DNA of 64,000 nucleotides from Hyperoplus lanceolatus (lineage: Eukaryota > Chordata > Actinopteri > Uranoscopiformes > Ammodytidae), in contig CM049398.1 of the NCBI GenBank assembly GCA_026929865.2, forward strand, positions 23,741,501 to 23,805,500. The letters run 5' to 3'. Below the pieces are notes generated by a model. It was not told the DNA's origin and made no database searches. It worked only from the letters and a program-made list of their open reading frames with translations. Both the position numbers and the translations under genes were made by a program. Numbering within the stretch: position 1 is the first letter of the stretch; every line of letters starts with the position of its first letter. Shown piece after piece: positions 53,352-64,000 of this stretch.

Positions 53352-54230
53352 ATGTGTGCTATCGCCCAACACATGGACCAGTCCGCTCAAAAGAATGAGC
53401 TGGCTGGCTCTTCGTCTTTCCTCATGGATGGTTTTGTTTCTCTTGTCACTGACCCTTTAAACAAGCAACCGATTAAGATTTGGAGAGATTCCGGTGCTTT
53501 TCAGTCGTTGATTCTTCAGGACCTCTTACCGTTTACTGACCAGTCTGAGTTGGGCTCTAATGTCCTCATCCAAGGGGTTGGGGGTGGGTATTTGTCCCTG
53601 CCTATGCATAACCTTGAACTTGAAACAGGTCTTGTATCTAGGGTGGTTGCCGTATCTGTGTGTCCAAGCCTTCCAATTGATGGGGTGTCCTTCATCTTGG
53701 GAAACGACTTAGCCGGTGGTAGGGTACTTGCAGCTCCTGAGTTTGTGTTGCACAAGAGCAGCTTTGAGAGTGACCATGGGGGGCAGAAGGGAAGGGCTTT
53801 GGTTAAAAGGGTTTCAAAGCCTCCTCCCAAGGCCTTTACAGCTAGAAGGTCCAGGGCTCCCCTAGAGCCTGCTTGTTTCTATTGCAGGAAGGTCGGTCAC
53901 CTTATTGCTGGTTGCCCTGTCTTGAGCAGGAAACAAAAGCGTAGCAAGCATGTTGCTGTTACACCAGGCATTGAGCATCCCGTCCAAAAGTCTCCCGGTT
54001 GTGTTGCGGGTTGTAGTAAGTTAAAGAAAACAACTGACTCTGTTGTTGCACTTTCAGACGCATCCCAGGCTATTGGTAAGCCCAAGCAGAGGATTCCCCT
54101 AGTTCCTTTGAATCTCCGGTGGCGGACAACCTGTGTCTTCGGTCTCCAGTGGGAGACATCCCTGCCTCTTTTACCATCCACATCTGGATTAATGTCAATA
54201 TGCCTGCAGACTCCATTCTCAAGGTTGTAA
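53352..54230 (+). pseudogene. Gypsy protease followed by a second zinc knuckle
   Basis: The frame overlaps the end of gag in another phase. About residues 40-125 are a retropepsin-like protease: KIWRDSGAFQSLIL, where the active-site triad reads DSG, and later SFILGNDLAGG, the conserved ILGxD end. After it comes a block that repeats the gag tail: basic/proline-rich sequence and CFYCRKVGHLIAGC (about residues 176-189), a second CCHC knuckle parallel to the gag one at 53262-53302. The frame then runs into non-retroviral sequence and stops at 54230, about 70 bases before the purine tract. RT, RNase H and integrase, which should follow, are absent. The DSG triad may be active, but the element cannot replicate alone. 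Confidence 0.8.
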
Positions 54231-54302
54231 ATGTTACATGTAGTAGCACCATTTCATTTATAGTCTATTTTGGTGATTGTTAGGTTGCATAGCAACCATT
54301 TT

Positions 54303-54313
54303 AAGGGGGGAGG
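54303..54313 (+). other. Polypurine tract of the Gypsy element
   Basis: AAGGGGGGAGG lies immediately before the 3' LTR start at 54314, where plus-strand DNA synthesis would be primed. Confidence 0.85.
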
Positions 54314-54813
54314 TGTTATGTGCCAGATCTGTGCCTTGTTTTGCAGTGCTCCTTCAGCCCCTCCCTCCCCTCGTTGACTGCCACCTGTACTGCCTATTTA
54401 ACCTTCCTCCTGTGTTAACTTTCTGCTACCATCCATGGTGTTAGCGGGTCGGTTTCGACCCGTGTCTGAAATCAGCTGTAAAAAACACTAAAAACTATTA
54501 GCTATCATCCTTTTTGTTTCTCATCTCTTGGTTACATTGTTAGGCTTCCTTATCCATGAGAATATTGTTTTTAATATTTTGGTGTAGGCGGCTGAGCCTT
54601 TTTTTGTCAGTATGCGCCTCAATTTCAGTTTAGAAAATGGTAAAATTAACCTTAAGAGAATCATATATATAAATATTTGGTTATTGTGTTACCTGATTAT
54701 TACTGAGGGGTATGAGAACACATTTCTTAACAAAATTTGTTTTATTTATTTTTTCATATTAATATTATTGACCTTTTTAACATCTATGGTGTTACCGGTC
54801 AATTACGACCCAT

Positions 54814-55178
54814 CCATCCATCCATCTTCTACCACTTGTCCCGTTAGGGGTCGCGGGGGGGCTGGAGCCAATCCCAGCTGCATTGGGCGAGGGCAGGGTA
54901 CACCCTGGACAGTTCGCCAGTCCATCGCAGGGCCACATATAGGGACAGACAACCATTCACACTCACATTCACACCTATGGTCAATTTATAGAATCCAATC
55001 AACCTATCCCCATTGCATGTTTTTGGAGGTGGGAGGAAGCCGGAGTACCCGGAGAGAACCCACGCGTACACGGGGAGAACATGCAAACTCCACACAGAAA
55101 GGCTCCGGGCAACCCGGGATTTGAACCCAGAACCTTCTTGCTGTGAGGCGACTGTGCTACTGCACCACCGTGCCGCCC
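54814..55178 (-). mobile_element. LINE 3' fragment (Expander/RTE-X-like)
   Basis: The segment has a (CATC)n run at its left end, which is the 3' tail on the minus strand. It is flanked by CAATTACGACCCAT at 54800-54813 and 55179-55192, a 14-base target duplication. The body, with TGTTTTTGGAGGTGGGAGGA and ACCCGGAGAGAACCCACGC, is the fish repeat often annotated as a 3' UTR of RTE-X LINEs. That family name is from memory. No coding part is present. Confidence 0.75.
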
Positions 55179-55423
55179 CAATTACGACCCATAAATATTT
55201 ATTTCAGAAAAGAGCAAAAAAACTTTTATTTCAGCATTATACAAACACACAATGAAAACCAGAACAAGTCACAACACAAAATATAGATTTGTAAGGTCAA
55301 ATAAACAACAACCAATCAACAAATCAAACCAATCGAAATCAATTACCAGCTCCAAAACTAGTAAAAAGAAACGGAGTAAAAGTCTCTGTGTGCATGTGTA
55401 TGTGTGTGTGTACAGATGTGTGA

Positions 55424-55540
55424 CAAAAAGCAACACTTTAAGTGTTCTTTGCAGAGATATTTATTGCAGGTAAAGCACAATCCGTTTATCTTTCTGTCCT
55501 TAGTACTTCGGCAGACCTGACACCTCTTATTTTTAGAATC
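55424..55540 (-). pseudogene. piggyBac transposase C-terminal cysteine-rich domain
   Basis: On the minus strand the frame reads NKRCQVCRSTKDRKINGLC then FTCNKYLCKEH, giving the C-x2-C … C-x2-C … C-x2-H arrangement of the piggyBac C-terminal zinc-binding domain that contacts the terminal repeats. The catalytic DDD core is not present upstream, within the space up to 56065, so this is a fragment. It shows that the element reads leftward. No start codon belongs to it. Confidence 0.75.
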
Positions 55541-56233
55541 AGGTGGCCATTTTCACCAAAAACATGATCCAGAACTTGGCTCACTGTATATTTCCTCATT
55601 TTTTAATACTGCAAATTGGAGATGTGCACTCTGCAAGTCACCAACTCTATACTGAATTGACCTCACATGTCTGGATATGCTCGTCTGTTTGTTTCGCTTT
55701 TATGCAGGTATAAGGGCAAAAAAAGTCAAAATGAGAACCCCCCCAGAGCGCACATGATTGGGAGAGGAGCTGACTGTCATTGTGTTGGCTGACAGTGCAC
55801 TTATGATTTCAGTTTTGGCTCTAGTTATTGTTTTTTACATCTTATTCTATAACCGGGTCGAAAACGACCCTAACACCACCAGTGTTATAATTTCCACCAG
55901 AACATTTTATAATTAAGTGAAACATTTTTTATTTTTTTTATTTTGTTGAAATAGAGGTTCCTGACAAAGTCAAGAAATCTTGATGCAATAAACAAAATGT
56001 AAGTGGTTCTTTTATGCATTTGAAATCCAAAACGGGTCGGTGGCGACCCTAACACGAGAGGAAGGTTAAGCCTGGAGGCTTAATTGACTGTCTCTCTCTC
56101 CAGCCAGGGCCGGCAGCATGGCTCCCATTCACCTTTTTGTTAAACCTTTTGTTACAATAAACTCACTTTTCTTACACCTTGACCTGGTTTTGACAGTTAA
56201 TTGTTGTTTCCTTGAGCTGGGTTGTAACACTGG

Positions 56234-58890
56234 CCCAGCATGATTAATATTTCAGAATATTTTATGATTCCCTAGATAACATTTCCCCACAGTTTGCCAT
56301 TAAACATTTGTATTATTTATTTTATTACATGTCTATTCATTAGAGCATTGTTTTACAGAGCATTGATTAATGCAGGACTGGGTGAGGTACATTATAAAAA
56401 AAAATATGGCTCAAATTCATAGCTTAGGCACGAATAGATTGTATTCGGATGTATTCATCATGCAGAAGTGGGTTCAGTGCATTCAGTATTTGTATGACTA
56501 AAGGTTTAGTATGCATTGCAGCAGCAAATGTGATTTGTGTGTGGTGTAGAGGGGTTGAGTAGCAAGCCCATAACTTTGCAAAGGCTCCAACCGGAATCCA
56601 CTCTTGTTTCCATGCACAAGCCCCAAACTGAAACTCTTCAGGAACACAAATACCGCACAAAACGCAATCACGCGATCCCTTTAGCCCAACCGCTTGGAGA
56701 GGGAGTAACCCCAAAACTGGCATAAAAACTGCTGCAGGTGCCCCAACCAAACTGCACAAGCTTCACCGAGGCCACACCAAACATACCTGAGCTGGTAGTT
56801 TGTATGTAACACAGGGCCTTGGCGAGGAAGAGGATGCACGCTTACTCACTCACTCCCATGGGTAAGTGGAAACTAAACATAGACTGACAATGCATGCAGT
56901 GTAGTTGCAACAAATAGAATAATAATTTTAACTTCAAAGTGTCAGAGTGCATTTGTCAATCCCTGTTGGGGTAAACACGGAGCAAAAAGCTATTTCCTAA
57001 TGACTTAAAAGGTATTCCTCTCACTCTGCTGCCCTCCCCACGTCGAAGGCTAGATGATGAATTGGCCAAGTGTGAGCCTGCGATGGAAACTGCATTGTTC
57101 ATGGTCGATCAACCTTTGCAGAAAAGTCCAGGGCAATGATGTGTTAGCACATCCTCCTGAGATGAGTCACCCTGATGACTTCTGACAGGCCTCATTCCAC
57201 TAGTGAGAGAGGCTAACCAGGAGAGCTGCTTCGCCCCAAACACATGCTCCAGGGCAGTCTCCATCTGGCCCAAATGAGACCAAGGGAAAGGAAGGTTAAA
57301 AATAACCAACAGGGTAGGTATGGCAGAAAGACAAGGGATGGGATGGGATAAAAGCCTGCACGCGCAGTAGTGGGGCTTCCATTGAGGCAGAACTGTACAA
57401 ACAGTCATGGATGGGCAAACAAGCTTTATTGATTTGTTTTGTTGTTGTTTTTCTGACAGAAAAAAGGTTTCAATGGAAATATAATCCTGACAGTTAATCT
57501 TACTCAAATAATATGAAAAACAAAATGTGCATCAAATGCTAATCCACTTGTTAATCCATTGTACTAATAGCCCTATACATTTGACTTCTCACAGCTCATT
57601 TTTCTTATTTTCAGTCAGCTGCGACAATATCATCACGCTGGATGGCATTTTCATAAAGCAAACCGGATTAATATCTCATCTGTCATTTGGTGAGGGATCA
57701 AAGACAGTCTCATCATCATGGATGTCTTTGTTGCTGGTTAAACTATTGCCTTTCAGAGGCGTTTCTGTCAGTTGGAATTGTGCAGGAAAAAAATGGTGAA
57801 TTCTTTCTTTGGAAGGGTTTGGAATGTTAACAAAAGAATAGTGAATTCAGATGTCACTTAATATGCAATATGTTGGTTTATCATTCAAGATTGGGAAGTA
57901 GATCTTTGTAGCAGAACTCAGTCAAGACATTGGCTGTATTTGATTTAGACAAGTGGACAATTCTCCAAACATTATGTATATCACATTGTGTGGTTTATGT
58001 ATGTGTTGAAGGTGGACTCTGGATAATGTGTGTTGTCAAAATCACTTTTTGTCAAAATCAGAACATATCTCCTCACGATTCACCACCTGTCCGTAGTGTA
58101 TGGATCCTGAAAAAAGATCCAGTGTTAATACAGACCTTAGGATCTGTAAATGGGCATGATGCTAGCTACAGTGGGCCCCCTTTGTTTATATACCCTTCGA
58201 TTACATGCCCGTATACAGAGCCTAAACTGTGTATTAACACCAAATTTGTTTTCATTGCACACCCAGTGCAGACAGGTAGCGGATCGTGAGGAGTTATCAC
58301 TGATTATGACAAAAAAGTTAACAAGTGCCGCTAGACTCCACCTTTAATTCTGATTGCATTTGCGGTCCTGTGTCAAAGTTGCTGTGTCAGAGAACCCAAA
58401 CATTGCTACGCCCAGGCCAGCAAGGCTTTTTCTCTCTGCTGTGAGTGCTTATCATCTCACCACACTTCAGGCAGAAAACGAACATCAGACAGAATCCCTG
58501 TTTGGAGACCTGCTCTCTGCCGTCACAGTTCATTGTGGAAAGATAACTGTCCATGTCCTGAAAGAAAAAAAAAAGGTTCACAGATCGGCTAGGATGCAAG
58601 ACCCTGTGCCTCAGGCTTGGCATTAGCCTATTACAGCTCTCTCTTTTGGCCCCCTGCCCTGCTTCCACATTCTGGTGTCTTGGTGGATGGGAAGGGTGTG
58701 TGTGTGTGGGGGGGGCGCAGTAAGACGGGTGGGTGGAAGAAGGTTGGCGGGGGATGAACTGACAGGTTATTACTGGCTTTGCGGGGGATTATTCCATAAA
58801 AGCCCATTCCGCCCCATGGCCAGCACGGCCAGAACCCCAACAAGTAAGATCAAATAATCTCTCTAAAAGTGGTCTGAGAGACTGAAAGAC

Positions 58891-58927
<37 letters not shown>

Positions 58928-60660
58928 CCCAAATACCCTACTGCTCTTGTACAGGAAAGAACAATCTTCAATATGTCCTAATTTTTTTGTTTCCGTCTTT
59001 TTTTTTTCTATTTTTGTTTTATTGTTGTTGTTTTTTTGTCCTGAAAAAAAGGCAAAAATGTGCCTGGGGATATGTCAGTTGGAATGAGATTAAACTCCCA
59101 CCGTATAGAGATGGGAAACTGGAGTGGAACACATCTAAAATGCTTAGAGCTCCTGCTGTAGAAAAAAAGCTCAGCTCCCTCCTCCGGTTCAATAGATGAG
59201 GATCTGACTCATGTGGGCTGTTGCATAAGCAGGTACAGTCATTATCAGGGACCTAGTTTGGTTGGAGAACACTGCACTCACAATCCTAAATTTAAAATCA
59301 GCTTCTCCAAGACATTATCACGTTTTCTCCTGAGCCAAAAAGGTTGGTGCTGGTTCTGTAGTTCTTTGCACTGGTGGAAATGATAAAATGTGAAGTCCAA
59401 GATATGATTGATAAAACAGCCTTTTCTACAGCATAACTGGAAGAGGCTATTGGACACAAACAAAAAAAATAATCTAGCAAAAATCAAATACGTATGTATA
59501 CTGCATGAAATACGATGTTCAAATAAAAAAAAGCCCAATGAAGAGATGTATTTCAAAGTAGTGCATGGGGTCTCTCTCAAGTGTATGTGTTATTTTTTTA
59601 AACATAATAGAAATGAAGCCATGCTGTAAAACAAGACTGATTTTCACAGGCAATACCGAACTGTCATAAGAAGCTCCCTCCCGAGACAATCGTCCAAATA
59701 AATTAATTAGCTTGGAACGGATCCAAGTAGATTTTCTTTTCAATACAAAACAGTCAGTGCTGAAAAAGTAATCCGCATCCGTTAATGTGCGTACATTTGA
59801 TTTGTAAAATGCCTCACCTGCTTTGAAAACCGCCATTACAGTTAATATTCTGGCCAAGATGCCTGAACCCCTGCAAATATGTGCTCAACAGTCAAGCTGC
59901 ATGGCAGGCATGCTCTAACTTTCTAACTTTCTATACACAGCTGACTTTTGCTGCCCTAAAATGGTAATGTTATTTTTTTTTTACTTCAACCAGGTCATTT
60001 GTTTTGTGATGCAATTTTAGGAATGTATTTCTCAAGCACCTTTCGAAGCAACTACCAACAGTAATACACTAATCCCCAACCTTTAGTCTTTAATGATGGG
60101 AGTGATTGCTAAATTACCACTTCTATTCTGTGCAATTGAAAACTGTTGGGAAATGACTTTCTACCAATGTAATGAAAACAGGAAAAATAACTCATATAAC
60201 TCTCTCTCTGCCTCTTTTTTTTGTATATTTATTGATTTATTTTGCCCAATGGCATCAATGCACTGCTGTATCTTATAATATAAAGCAAAAATATACATTG
60301 TAGCATGGCAAGAAAACTAAAAGTTTAATCTAGTGAGCTGTAATTCTAATTAGGTAAATATGAACTGGAGAAGAGAGGTGAGAAATATAATGTAGCAACA
60401 ATTGTTATACCCTTTTATGTTTATCCTATTGGGGATCTCTGAACACATTTCACAAACAATTTCATGCCAAGTACGTTTTTTGTTATGCAATATACTGAAA
60501 CATTTTGACATTCATAAGAACTTGAGAAACATTATGTTGCTATATTTTTACTTTGTTCACACCTGCTATGTACATACATTACCTAAGGCACAAAAGATAA
60601 TGTTTAATGTAAAAGTCCAACACATTATCAAATATCTTGCTTCAAATATAATATTTATTA
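56234..60660. other. Unique non-coding DNA
   Basis: No domain-bearing frame, element terminus or RNA gene was recognised. The (GA)n run at 58895-58926 and a few A/T-rich tracts are the only simple repeats. It could be intron or intergenic DNA. Confidence 0.5.
58895..58926. repeat. (GA)n microsatellite
   Basis: About 14 GA units, preceded by imperfect AGAC units. Confidence 0.9.
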
Positions 60661-61567
60661 CCACCATAAGCCGTCTCCAAAGGCGTTTCAGAGAATATGG
60701 CAGTACATCCAACCGGCCTCACAACCGCAGACCACGTGTAACCACACCAGCCCAGGACCTCCACATCCAGCAGGTTCACCTCCAAGATTGTCTGAGACCA
60801 GCCACTGAGACAGCTGCTGAAACAATTGGTTTGCATAACCAAACAATTTCTGCACAAACTGTCAGAAACCGTCTCAGGGAAGCTCAACTGCATGCTCGTC
60901 GTCCTCATCGGGGTCTTGACCTGACTCCAGCTCGTCGCCGTAACAGACTTGAGTGGGCAAATGCTCACATTCGATGGCGTCTGGCACGTTGGAGAGGTGT
61001 TCTCTTCACGGATGAATCTCGGTTTACATTGTTCAGGGCAGATGGCAGACAGCGTGTGTGGCGTCCAGTGTTGGGAGTAACGCGTTACAGGAAGTAATGC
61101 ATTACTGTAATGGTGGTGGGGTTATGGTATGGGCAGGCATCTGTTATGGACGAAGAACACAGGTGCATTTTATTGATGGCATTTTGAATGCACAGAGATA
61201 CCGTGATGAGATCCTGAGGCCCATTGTTGTGCCATACATCCATGAACATCACCTCACGTTTCAGCAAGATAATGCACGGCCCCATGTTGCAAGGATCTGT
61301 ACACAATTCTTGGAAGCTGAAAATGTCCCAGTTTTTGCATGGCCAGCATACTCACCGGACATGTCACCCATTGAGCATGTTTGGGATGTGCTTGACCGGC
61401 GTATACGACAGCGTGCACCACTTCCCACTAATATCCAGCAACTTCGCACAGCCATTGAAGAGGAGTGGACCAACATTCCACAGGCCACAATTGACAATCT
61501 AATAAACTATATGCGAAGAAGATGTGTTGCACTGCATGAGGCAAATGGTGGTCACACCAGATACTGA
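60661..61567 (+). pseudogene. Tc1 transposase (DD34E), N-terminally truncated and patched
   Basis: The first segment, open to 61097, begins within the helix-turn-helix (TISRLQRRFREYGS), goes through the basic second DNA-binding region (RRPRVTTPAQD, QTVRNRLREAQLHARRP) and reaches the first catalytic aspartate in VLFTDESRFTL. The second segment, to 61567, has GGGVMVWAGI, the second aspartate in FQQDNARPHVAR and, 34 residues on, the glutamate of SPIEHVWDVLDRR; it ends HEANGGHTRY. Between them, 61066-61111 is a foreign ~46-base segment resembling another fish transposon end, which replaces coding sequence and changes frame. All catalytic residues remain, but the gene lacks a start, its N-terminal DNA-binding part and continuity. 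Confidence 0.9.
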
Positions 61568-61660
61568 CTGGTTCTGAGTCCCCAGACCCCCAATAAAGCA
61601 AAAAAATGCACATTTCAGAGTGGCCTTTTATTGTGGACAGTCTAAGGCACACCTGTGCAC

Positions 61661-61805
61661 CAATGACGTGCGGTGAGGTCAGTGAGTGGGTAGGCACTGA
61701 GTTCTGAAAGCCAGATTTCTCTAAACCTATATATTGTTAAATCAAAAACAATAAACAACAAACAGGCACGCACGGCCGATTTCAAATAAGTTCCTCCCTT
61801 TCTTT

Positions 61806-61846
<41 letters not shown>

Positions 61847-63129
61847 CGTATATGAAATGTCACGACGGTGACTTCAGGTTTGCCCGTAGCCTACTGTAGT
61901 TTGGTCTAAATGATTAAACATCGCATCCATCGATTTAACGGACCTCACACCGAGGGCCGAAAAAACGTAAGGCAACAAGTCAAACCTTCGCCGATTCAAA
62001 CTACCGGTACTACTTCTATTCAACTTAAAAATAAAAGACAGCATTCATCATTATGTAGGACTACAGCATAACTGATGGCAACTCCACTCCATAAACTTTA
62101 TCTTAATAGATAAAGTACCAGTAGCATATGCCCCATGGACCTGTCCAGCATCAGAATGTAACCATTTATCCACATTGCAGAGCTTAGGTTTGTCCGTCAG
62201 TAACAATGAAAACACAACTGCTCAATTGAATATAAAATGCAGAATGGATTGCACTCGGTATCAATTCATCCAACTTTATTATTAAATAAACCCCAAAAAA
62301 GTTTCTGACTCACCAATCTGACTCCCTGGCTGTAGAAATAAGCAAGACGATAGTAATCCAGTGACAGTCTGACTGACAGCACAGCTAGCTAGCATCCTTC
62401 CGTTCATGTAGGCTACCTGTCCGTTTCAAATGCTCGAACATTGTTTGTCCCTGTTGCTGCTGTACACCGTCCAAGGCTGGCGCAGGCCTTTCTCTTGCTA
62501 TTCATTCTGTTCCCTTTTAAATTATAATCCAATATGTTAAAATTCCTCCAGTCTGAAATATCTGGGGCACGGACACGGCAGCTGCAATGTTGACTTAAAA
62601 ATTCGCGGGGGTAATGCGACGTGAATGAGCATAGCCAACGTAATGACGTTGGCCTAAGCTGCGTAAATGTCTAGAAATATCTCAATTTTAATTGGTCCAT
62701 GAATGATATGTAACGTAAAGGCTTATGTGGCATGCCATTTACGTAAAAAAGGCACAAAGAATTATGCTTATTTGCGTACATGTTAAATAATACAGAATCA
62801 AGTGTGCATGCGCAAAATCTTTTTTTTTCTTGCCGTCCACAATGAATAGGCGCAAAAGCACTGATTCTTTGCCGTACACAATGAATGGGAAACAGCAAAG
62901 GCACAATATTTCTTTGGCGTAACTTACTAACTGCCACGTTTCTAATCAAAACGTCTACACTTTTTTAAAGTAATCGCGGATAACATGTAAAGATCGAAAT
63001 AATTAACAGTAATAATACAAATATAAGTTTATTAAATAAAAAAAATGTTTTATTTTATTTTTTAATTTTTTTGCACACGGCGCCAGGGTAGGCACTGCCT
63101 ACCTTGCCTACCCTGACCGCACGTCACTG
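61661..63129. mobile_element. hAT element inserted in the Tc1 right repeat
   Basis: The ends are CAATGACGTGCGGT and, inverted, CAGTGACGTGCGGT. They are flanked by CTGTGCAC on both sides (61653-61660, 63130-63137), a perfect 8-base duplication. It is 1469 bases, with a (CA)n run near 61808-61842. A 92-codon minus-strand frame at 62671-62949 has no recognised domain. It appears non-autonomous. Confidence 0.9.
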
Positions 63130-63365
63130 CTGTGCACTAATCATGATGTCAGATCAGCATCTTGATGTGGCACACCTGTGAGGTGGGATGGATTATCTCA
63201 GCAAAGCTGAAGTGCTCACTATCACACATTTTGACAGATTTGTGAACAATGTTTGAGAGAAATGGTAATATTGTGTATCTGGAATGAATTTTAGATCTTT
63301 AAGTCCATCTCATGAAAAATGGGAGCAAAAACAAAAGTGTTGCGTTTATATTTTTGTTGAGTGTA

Positions 63366-63596
63366 GAAGCAGCTGGTTTGGCCAAGCAAAAACGAAAAAA
63401 GACTGCTGGCTTGACCGCAGTTATTCCACGCCCCGATATTCTGGCGGTGGCTATTGCCGTCCAGCCTAAACACCGCCCTACCAAGGGTAGGGTCAGCTGT
63501 GGAAACACCACCAGATTTAGCGTAAGCCAGCTGTCCTACTCTGAGCCCCTCCGACCCGATCCGCTCTACTTGGTGGAAAGGAGGCATAAGAACTGA
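63366..63596 (+). other. Unidentified open segment next to the Tc1 end
   Basis: The frame continues from inside the Tc1 repeat and is open on both strands. On the plus strand it encodes a basic stretch (AKQKRKKTAG) and ends PLRPDPLYLVERRHKN before TGA at 63594-63596. GTGTAG just before it could act as a splice acceptor. It is more GC-rich than its surroundings. I do not recognise the family; it may be a terminal exon or part of another repeat. Confidence 0.3.
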
Positions 63597-64000
63597 AAGT
63601 GTATGTATTTTACTCAGTGTCCTACTTGTGTTCCAATTGGAGACCAAATGTGGTTAAACTGCCTGTTTTGTATTTTCACAATGCTCAGCTCTTTTGTGGT
63701 TACCAATTCTCTAAAATCTCAAATCCATTGGTACCCATTATTGTCAAACATGTAGGTGTGTTCTGCTAGTTATTGTTGAATTCCCCTTCCCACGTCAACA
63801 ACATTGGTGTTGCAATTAGCAACCTCATCATCAGTTAATTATCCCTATAGAAATACTGCTAAGCCTAGATAATTTAGTGTCTGGTATTACAAAATATTGT
63901 TTCATAGATACTTTGGAGTAATTGATGGACAGCCATTAAAATACCATTACCACCACTAATTCAAACAGAGAAGATACAATATCATATATGCATCACCTGG
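63597..64000. other. Unique non-coding DNA
   Basis: AT-rich sequence without recognisable features up to the window end. Confidence 0.5.

Larger units (their letters stand above)
51321..53398 (+). pseudogene. Gypsy gag with SCAN-like domain and zinc knuckle, interrupted
   Basis: Gag would form the particle that packages element RNA. An ATG at 51321 starts MAAPTVLGDFISPPSEELL and runs to 51452, where a hAT element is inserted. Gag resumes at 52304 (IKDSLREALKAILVERG), followed by a charged coiled-coil-like stretch (FRERQLEKELEDKEKER). Two frame changes occur between about 52500 and 52650. From 52697 the frame is open for 233 codons: a SCAN-like region (about residues 40-140, EVYRQRFRGLSK… LVLLEDFKNCLP… ALDKAAVLADKFVL) and a CCHC knuckle CFYCKESGHFVADC (about 188-201). 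SCAN-like gag is known from Gmr1-like fish Gypsy elements. The reading frame is broken. Confidence 0.85.
54402..56065 (-). mobile_element. piggyBac-like element in the Gypsy 3' LTR
   Basis: TTAA flanks both sides (54398-54401, 56066-56069). The ends are CCTTCCTCCTGTGTTA and, inverted, CCTTCCTCTCGTGTTA; further in, both have GGGTCG-type motifs. It retains only the C-terminal end of its transposase and is itself interrupted by a LINE fragment at 54814-55178. Confidence 0.9.
49129..56229 (+). mobile_element. Gypsy-type LTR retrotransposon without pol
   Basis: The LTRs are at 49129-49374 and 54314-56229 (the latter contains an insertion). CTGG flanks both ends (49125-49128, 56230-56233). A purine tract AAGGGGGGAGG precedes the 3' LTR. 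The two LTRs differ at roughly eleven positions plus a 2-base indel over 246 bases, so the insertion is moderately old. The interior holds gag, a zinc knuckle, protease and a second knuckle, but no RT, RNase H or integrase. Three separate insertions (leader, gag, 3' LTR) came later. Confidence 0.9.
54314..56229 (+). repeat. Gypsy 3' LTR, split by a piggyBac-like element
   Basis: The LTR parts are 54314-54401 and 56070-56229, with the insertion at a TTAA between them. It ends GGGTTGTAACA like the 5' LTR. Confidence 0.9.
60661..63363 (+). mobile_element. Tc1 element, 5'-truncated (copy 2)
   Basis: Homology to the Tc1 copy at 3736-4601 begins at CCACCATAAGCCG in the transposase helix-turn-helix region, so the left inverted repeat and gene start are missing. 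The right inverted repeat resumes at 63130 after a hAT insertion and ends …TTGTTGAGTG at 63363 next to TA. Confidence 0.9.

Noticed and set aside
53516-54252. Minus-strand frames of 60-104 codons
   Set aside because: They lie opposite the Gypsy protease/knuckle frame and show no domain.
55252-55473. 73-codon lysine/serine-rich frame
   Set aside because: It is AT-rich sequence opposite the piggyBac C-terminal remnant; composition alone explains it.
62671-62949. 92-codon minus-strand frame in the hAT element
   Set aside because: No BED, catalytic or dimerisation motif is visible, so it cannot be called transposase.

Overview
The window looks like gene-poor, transposon-packed euchromatin from a teleost fish, probably a percomorph. 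The evidence is the repeat complement: a Rex3-like RTE LINE with GAT-rich 3' tails, L1, BEL/Pao and Gypsy LTR elements, long-TIR Tc1 elements, IS630/Tc1-type DDE elements, piggyBac, Harbinger-like and several hAT elements, all typical of fish. No host protein-coding gene, tRNA or rRNA could be supported. The species is inference only.

Layout. Positions 1-5200 hold an 80-base block repeated at 16929-17005, a hAT remnant with a BED-type zinc finger, and a minus-strand L1 fragment split by an internally deleted Tc1 element. Positions 7265-14068 hold a hAT-type MITE cut by a near full-length Rex3-like LINE (+), then a solo LTR with a 4-base target duplication. Inside that LTR sits a second, 5'-truncated Rex3-like copy on the minus strand with an open 849-codon frame. 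Positions 14069-18918 are largely unique non-coding DNA. Positions 18927-25225 are one large palindromic (foldback-like) DNA element with an 8-base target duplication, and a shorter relative lies at its centre. Positions 25507-29100 hold a broken Gypsy pol fragment split by a TA-duplicating MITE, then a piggyBac-like element carrying a third Rex3-like fragment and ending in an array of palindromes.

Positions 29257-35974 are a BEL/Pao retrotransposon (minus) with an uninterrupted 1855-codon gag-pol frame and nearly identical LTRs. Its 5' LTR is fused directly to gag coding sequence, so primer-binding site and leader are gone. Positions 35975-38690 are unique DNA. Positions 38692-46389 hold a (CTAT)n microsatellite and a cluster of TA-flanked DDE elements. 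Two of these are head-to-head copies of a three-exon transposase gene with different, complementary lesions. Harbinger-like and 9-base-TSD elements follow at 47021-48049 and 48221-48818.

Positions 49129-56229 are a Gypsy element with SCAN-like gag, zinc knuckle, protease and a second zinc knuckle but no reverse transcriptase or integrase. It has taken insertions in its leader, gag and 3' LTR. Positions 56234-60660 are unique DNA. Positions 60661-63363 are a larger copy of the Tc1 family seen near the start, with a hAT element in its right inverted repeat.

The genes do not form a host pathway. They are selfish-element genes in various states of decay, and the main value of the window is its nesting record, which gives relative ages, together with a few structurally unusual elements. 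Several single-base lesions in the LINE copies fall in homopolymers, so some apparent breaks may be sequencing error.
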